Assembly (NCBI GenBank): GCA_004570425.1
Contig: SPQJ01000012.1
Span: 27,972-91,971 of the forward strand
DNA: 64,000 nucleotides
Source of the DNA: Bacillus sp. AZ43
GTDB lineage: Bacteria; Actinomycetota; Actinomycetes; Mycobacteriales; Geodermatophilaceae
Direction of reading: 5' to 3'
Shown: positions 53,838 to 64,000 of the stretch, piece by piece
Layout: every line of letters starts with the position of its first letter
How positions within the stretch are numbered: position 1 is the first letter of the stretch
Notes under the pieces: generated by a model
Databases searched by the model: none
The model's input: only the letters and a program-made list of their open reading frames with translations
What the model was told of the DNA's origin: nothing
Position numbers and translations under genes: made by a program

Positions 53838-54418
53838 GGGTGGCCTTGATCTCCTACCTGCGCTGGGGTGGTGCTCTCTGGTTCCTGCTGGCTGTCTGTG
53901 CTGTGGTGCTCGGTGCCGGCCCTGCTCGGACTCTGCCCATTCTGGCCACCCGGCACCGTCCGGCCCACGCGGTCGGGCGTGTCGCCCTTCCCGGGACCGG
54001 GCCGATGTTCGTCGGACCGGAATCGGTCGCCCCTCGCGACTCGGCGCCGCCGCCTTCCGGCTCTGGGCCAGGAGGCGGTCCCCGGCGACCCGGAGAAATC
54101 TTCCTCGGGCCACCCAGGCGCACCGCGAACGGGAGCAGGCCCAGGGCACCCTGGGCACAGCAGACCACGATACCCGTGCCTCAGAACCCGGTCAAAGCCG
54201 GGTCCCTCACACCCGCGGCCAGGTGGCCGCCGCCGCCCACCGGAGCGGGTGACGTGGACAGGAACGGGACTCGGACCGGATCTCTTCCCGGCCCCGCGGT
54301 CCTCGTCGAGACCGTACCGCTCCCCCGCCCCGCCGGGCAGCAGGTCGGGCGGCACGGCGCAGCCGATAGCGTGCGCGGTGGCGCCGACGAGGGCGCCGGG
54401 CGACCCGAGGGAGTGCAC
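53838..54418. other. 581-bp spacer: rpsL leader and promoter, no gene
   Basis: The divergent spacer between rpsL and the F420-type oxidoreductase gene. Frames are open through it on both strands but look like GC noise. It holds the rpsL promoter candidate (54167-54195) and, just downstream of the expected start point, a short perfect hairpin GCCCAGGG/CCCTGGGC (54139-54156). I see no further element and no clear promoter for the oxidoreductase gene. Confidence 0.6.
54167..54195 (-). promoter_or_regulatory. Promoter of the rpsL-rpsG-fusA-tuf operon
   Basis: On the minus strand TTGACC (54195-54190) and TATCGT (54172-54167) are exactly 17 bases apart, one of the best sigma-70 pairs in the window. 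The start point should be near 54160, giving an rpsL leader of about 320 nt. Confidence 0.75.
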
Positions 54419-55459
54419 GTGCGCATCGGCATCCAGGCGAGTTACAGCGGCGGGTTCCAGGAGACCGCCGCCGAGATCCGGGACCTGGAGGCGGCGGGGC
54501 TCGACGTCGCCGCCGTGGCGGAGGTCTACACGTTCGACGCGGTCAGCCAGCTCGGCTACCTGGCCGCCGTCACCGAGCGGGTGGAGCTGCTCAGCGCCAT
54601 CTTCCCGATCTACAGCCGCACGCCTGCCCTGACGGCCATGACGGCGGCCGGCCTGGACTTCGTGTCCGGTGGGCGGTTCACGCTCGGCCTCGGGGCCTCC
54701 GGCCCGCAGGTCATCGAGGGCTGGCACGGCGTGCCCTACGACGCGCCGCTGCAGCGCACCCGCGAGGTCGTGGAGATCTGCCGCCAGGTGTGGCGTCGCG
54801 AGCGCCTGGACCACCAGGGCAAGAAGTACACGGTGCCGCTGCCGGCCGACCAGGGCACCGGGCTCGGCAAGCCGCTCAAGCTGATCAACACCCCGGTCCG
54901 GGAGCGCATCCCGGTGATGCTGGCCGCGCTGGGCCCGAAGAACGTCGAGCTCGCCGCCGAGATCGCCGAGGCGTGGGAGCCGATCTTCTTCGTCCCGGAG
55001 AAGGCCGCATCGGTCTGGGGCGAGTCCCTGGCGGCGGGCAAGGCCAAGCGCGACGCCGCGCTCGGTGACCTCCAGGTGATCACCGGTGTCCCGGTGGCCA
55101 TCGGGGACGACGTCGAGCCGCTCCTGGAGTTCGTGCGGCCGGCGCTGGCCCTCTACATCGGCGGCATGGGCGCCCGTGGCAAGAACTTCTACAACGACCT
55201 CGCCGTCCGGTACGGCTACGAGGCGGAGGCGAGGACCATCCAGGACCTCTACCTGGACGGGAAGAAGGAGGAGGCCGCGGCCGCGGTGCCCCTCGAGCTG
55301 GTCAAGGCGTCGTCCCTGATCGGGCCGGAGTCCTACGTGGCCGAGCGGATCGCCGCCTTCGCGGAGGCCGGGGTCACCACGCTGATGCTGCAGCCGCTCG
55401 ACGGCAGCCGCGAGGCCCGCCTGAAGACGGTCGAGACCATGAAGCGCCTCGCCGGCTAG
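54419..55459 (+). CDS. LLM class F420-dependent oxidoreductase
   Basis: A 346-residue TIM-barrel flavin/F420 oxidoreductase of the luciferase-like class. VRIGIQASYSGGFQETAAEI begins strand 1; LGLGASGPQVIEGWHGVPYD contains the G-x-SGPQ-x-x-E-G-x-x-G cofactor motif, and LKLINTPVRERIPVMLAALGPKN follows. Actinobacteria use F420 widely, so that cofactor is likely; the substrate is unknown. GTG 54419 has GAGGGA six bases upstream; GTG 54413 is also in frame. It lies on the opposite strand between rpoC and rpsL and ends at a 19-bp bidirectional terminator. Confidence 0.88.
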   Translation: MRIGIQASYSGGFQETAAEIRDLEAAGLDVAAVAEVYTFDAVSQLGYLAAVTERVELLSAIFPIYSRTPALTAMTAAGLDFVSGGRFTLGLGASGPQVIEGWHGVPYDAPLQRTREVVEICRQVWRRERLDHQGKKYTVPLPADQGTGLGKPLKLINTPVRERIPVMLAALGPKNVELAAEIAEAWEPIFFVPEKAASVWGESLAAGKAKRDAALGDLQVITGVPVAIGDDVEPLLEFVRPALALYIGGMGARGKNFYNDLAVRYGYEAEARTIQDLYLDGKKEEAAAAVPLELVKASSLIGPESYVAERIAAFAEAGVTTLMLQPLDGSREARLKTVETMKRLAG

Positions 55460-55483
55460 CCGCCCCCGCCTGGCTCACCGACG

Positions 55484-55527
55484 CGAAAGGGCCCCCAGAT
55501 CCGGTCTCGGATCTGGGGGCCCTTTCG
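55484..55527. terminator. 19-bp bidirectional terminator, oxidoreductase / rpoC
   Basis: Arms 55484-55502 (CGAAAGGGCCCCCAGATCC) and 55509-55527 are perfect complements around a six-base loop. Short A and T runs flank the GC stem on both sides, making it a good terminator for both convergent genes. Confidence 0.92.
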
Positions 55528-55541
55528 TCACTGCCTAGGGC

Positions 55542-59447
<3,906 letters not shown>

Positions 59448-59500
59448 GGTGGTGACCCCTTTCCGGGGCTAGTTCTTCGCTTCTATGTCAGAGGTGTGTG

Positions 59501-59534
59501 GCCGGCCGGCCCCGATGGCTCAGGGCCGGCCGGC
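59501..59534 (-). terminator. Hairpin between rpoB and rpoC
   Basis: GCCGGCCGGCCC (59501-59512) and GGGCCGGCCGGC (59523-59534) pair perfectly around ten bases, 8 bases after the rpoB stop. The two subunits are needed in equal amounts, so an RNA-stabilising role is more likely than full termination. Confidence 0.7.
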
Positions 59535-59542
59535 GGCGCGCT

Positions 59543-63016
<3,474 letters not shown>

Positions 63017-63434
63017 GATGCGTCCTTCCAAGGACCTCACGACGTGCGGGCGGGTCTGTGCGGGTTCGTCCTGGGTCGTCGTCGGTAATGGCGGGCTGCC
63101 CGCGATCGTCCGTGTCGCCGTCGGTCGGCCGGAGGCTCCCGGGAGGCGGTCCCGGGCACCCCTGGTGACCCGTCTCGGCGGGCAGGCAGTCAGGAGGGCA
63201 GCGCAACAGGAGACCCTACCCCTGCTCGGAGACGATGTCCACGTCGGGGGCACCGGTGCGACCGGCGCCACATCCGGGGACCGCGTCGTCGTCCGAGCGG
63301 GGCTCCAGCAGGCGGGACCCATGATGCCAGCCCGTCGATCCCATCGGAACCGCCACGCCGAAACCCCACCGCCGTCGGCCCCGTCCAGAGGCTCGCCGCG
63401 AGCCTGCGAGCGGTGAGGGGGACGGGGTCCTCTT
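63017..63434. other. 418-bp spacer upstream of rpoB, with a 3' hairpin of the last gene
   Basis: No gene is seen here; open frames look like GC noise. Near the upstream gene, CCCCGTCC (63379-63386) pairs with GGACGGGG (63420-63427). Inside are a small AGGCTCG/CGAGCCT hairpin and GAGCCTGCGAG (63400-63410), related to the loops at 2.7 and 20.8 kb. The remainder should hold the rpoB promoter and leader. A TAGGGT hexamer (63228-63223) could be a -10 box, but no -35 fits. Confidence 0.6.
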
Positions 63435-64000
63435 TCAGCTGGTGGTGACGAGCGTCAGCTCCCGGATCTTCCAGTCGCCGTCGACCTTGACGACCTCGAC
63501 CCGCACGGTCTGGATGCACGCCTGCGCCCCGTCGGCGGTGACCCGGCAGCCCGACCCCTCCGGCGCCGGCTGCTGCCCGCTGTTCACCGACTGGACCACG
63601 TACTCGCCGAAGACGACCAGCGTGGCGGTGTCCTGCGCCGGGTTGACGTCCTTGAGCCCGACGTCGAGCACCTCGTAGCTCGTGGTCGCCGACACCTGCT
63701 CGTAGGTGTCGATGATCCCGCCCTGCCCCAGGTCCTCCTCGTACTGGTCCCGGAGGTCGCCGGTGAGGACGTCGAGCTTGCCCTGGATGCTGCCCTCGGA
63801 GTCCTCGTAGTCGTAGGCGTAGATCGCGCGGACGGCGTCGCGGGTCGCGGCGAACACCGAAGCGTCCACGTGCGTCGGGTTCAGCCGCTGCCACAGCAGG
63901 ACGCCCGCGGCGGCGGCCGCGGCCAGGCAGAGCACGGCGAGCACCGCCAGCAGCGCCGCGGGCCGGCGGCGGGCCGGCGCGGCAGTCGCGGAGGTCGCGG
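63435..64000 (-). CDS. Mce-associated membrane protein-like (5' truncated by window end)
   Basis: About 188 residues are visible; the frame is open to the right edge. One membrane helix ([22 protein letters not shown]) follows a basic, Pro/Arg-rich N-terminal stretch. The outside part begins [20 protein letters not shown] and has [19 protein letters not shown], then [29 protein letters not shown] strands. This is the layout of Mce-associated (Mam) proteins, which stabilise Mce lipid importers in actinobacteria. Two cysteines ([11 protein letters not shown]) may form a disulfide. No mce genes are in this window, so the call is by fold pattern. Confidence 0.75.
   Translation of the reverse strand, partial: ATSATAAPARRRPAALLAVLAVLCLAAAAAAGVLLWQRLNPTHVDASVFAATRDAVRAIYAYDYEDSEGSIQGKLDVLTGDLRDQYEEDLGQGGIIDTYEQVSATTSYEVLDVGLKDVNPAQDTATLVVFGEYVVQSVNSGQQPAPEGSGCRVTADGAQACIQTVRVEVVKVDGDWKIRELTLVTTS

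Noticed and set aside
53840..54418. N-terminal extension of the F420-type oxidoreductase reading through the rpsL spacer
   Set aside because: The conserved protein starts at VRIGIQ with a good ribosome site at 54419. The upstream part is low-complexity and overlaps the rpsL promoter region.

Overview
This window comes from a very GC-rich actinobacterium, and the gene set fits Geodermatophilaceae (Blastococcus, Geodermatophilus or Modestobacter type). That placement is inferred from gene content and order, not from a search. The supporting signs are a WhiD-type WhiB protein next to a BldM-like regulator, a guaB-guaB3-guaA cluster, a His-tailed GroEL1 under a CIRCE operator, rpoB and rpoC that start with TTG, an F420-type oxidoreductase, a Mce-associated protein, and GC-driven antisense reading frames almost everywhere. 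It is core chromosome. No phage, insertion sequence, CRISPR array, tRNA or rRNA was found.

Layout. 1-2.7 kb (mostly plus): the tail of a PspC/LiaF-like protein, a small membrane protein, a META-domain lipoprotein, and a hydrolase divergent from a WYL regulator with a TGTCAC operator between them. 2.8-7.0 kb (minus): guaB-guaB3-guaA for GMP synthesis. 7.1-9.0 kb: a DUF5319 protein, then bldM-like and whiD-like genes sharing a 302-bp divergent spacer with a perfect 24-bp palindrome. 9.1-11.3 kb: groES-groEL1. 11.3-12.6 kb: a THUMP-like methyltransferase. 12.6-25 kb (minus): one long run of coupled genes, rplM-rpsI-glmM-glmS, then acpS-nnr-alr-hydrolase-udg-tsaE-tsaB-rimI-tsaD. A lower-GC two-ORF insertion sits between tsaE and tsaB. 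25.1-31.1 kb: beta-carbonic anhydrase, a molybdenum-cofactor group (moeA-moaC-mogA-VOC, fdhD, mobA), a lipoprotein and an NAD(P)-binding protein.

31-63 kb is almost wholly minus-strand information processing. In transcription order it runs rpoB, rpoC; rpsL-rpsG-fusA-tuf; rpsJ-rplC-rplD-rplW-rplB-rpsS-rplV-rpsC-rplP-rpmC-rpsQ; rplN-rplX-rplE-rpsN-rpsH-rplF-rplR-rpsE-rpmD-rplO; secY-adk-map; infA-rpmJ-rpsM-rpsK-rpsD-rpoA-rplQ; truA. Strong GC hairpins, mostly without U-tracts, mark nearly every sub-operon boundary. An LLM-family oxidoreductase on the plus strand interrupts the rpoC-rpsL junction. The window ends inside a Mce-associated membrane protein gene.

The genes supply transcription and translation (RNA polymerase core, ribosomal proteins, EF-Tu, EF-G, IF-1), protein export and maturation (SecY, MetAP), nucleotide supply (Adk, Gua), cell-wall precursors (GlmS, GlmM, Alr) and tRNA modification (Tsa, TruA). 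I see no clearly new multi-gene system. The best leads are the split membrane-protein gene inside the tsa cluster, a family of 3'-end hairpins sharing a GAGC-N2/3-GCGA motif, the bldM/whiD palindrome, two substitutions in the rifampicin region of RpoB, and a GuaB3 lacking the IMPDH catalytic cysteine.
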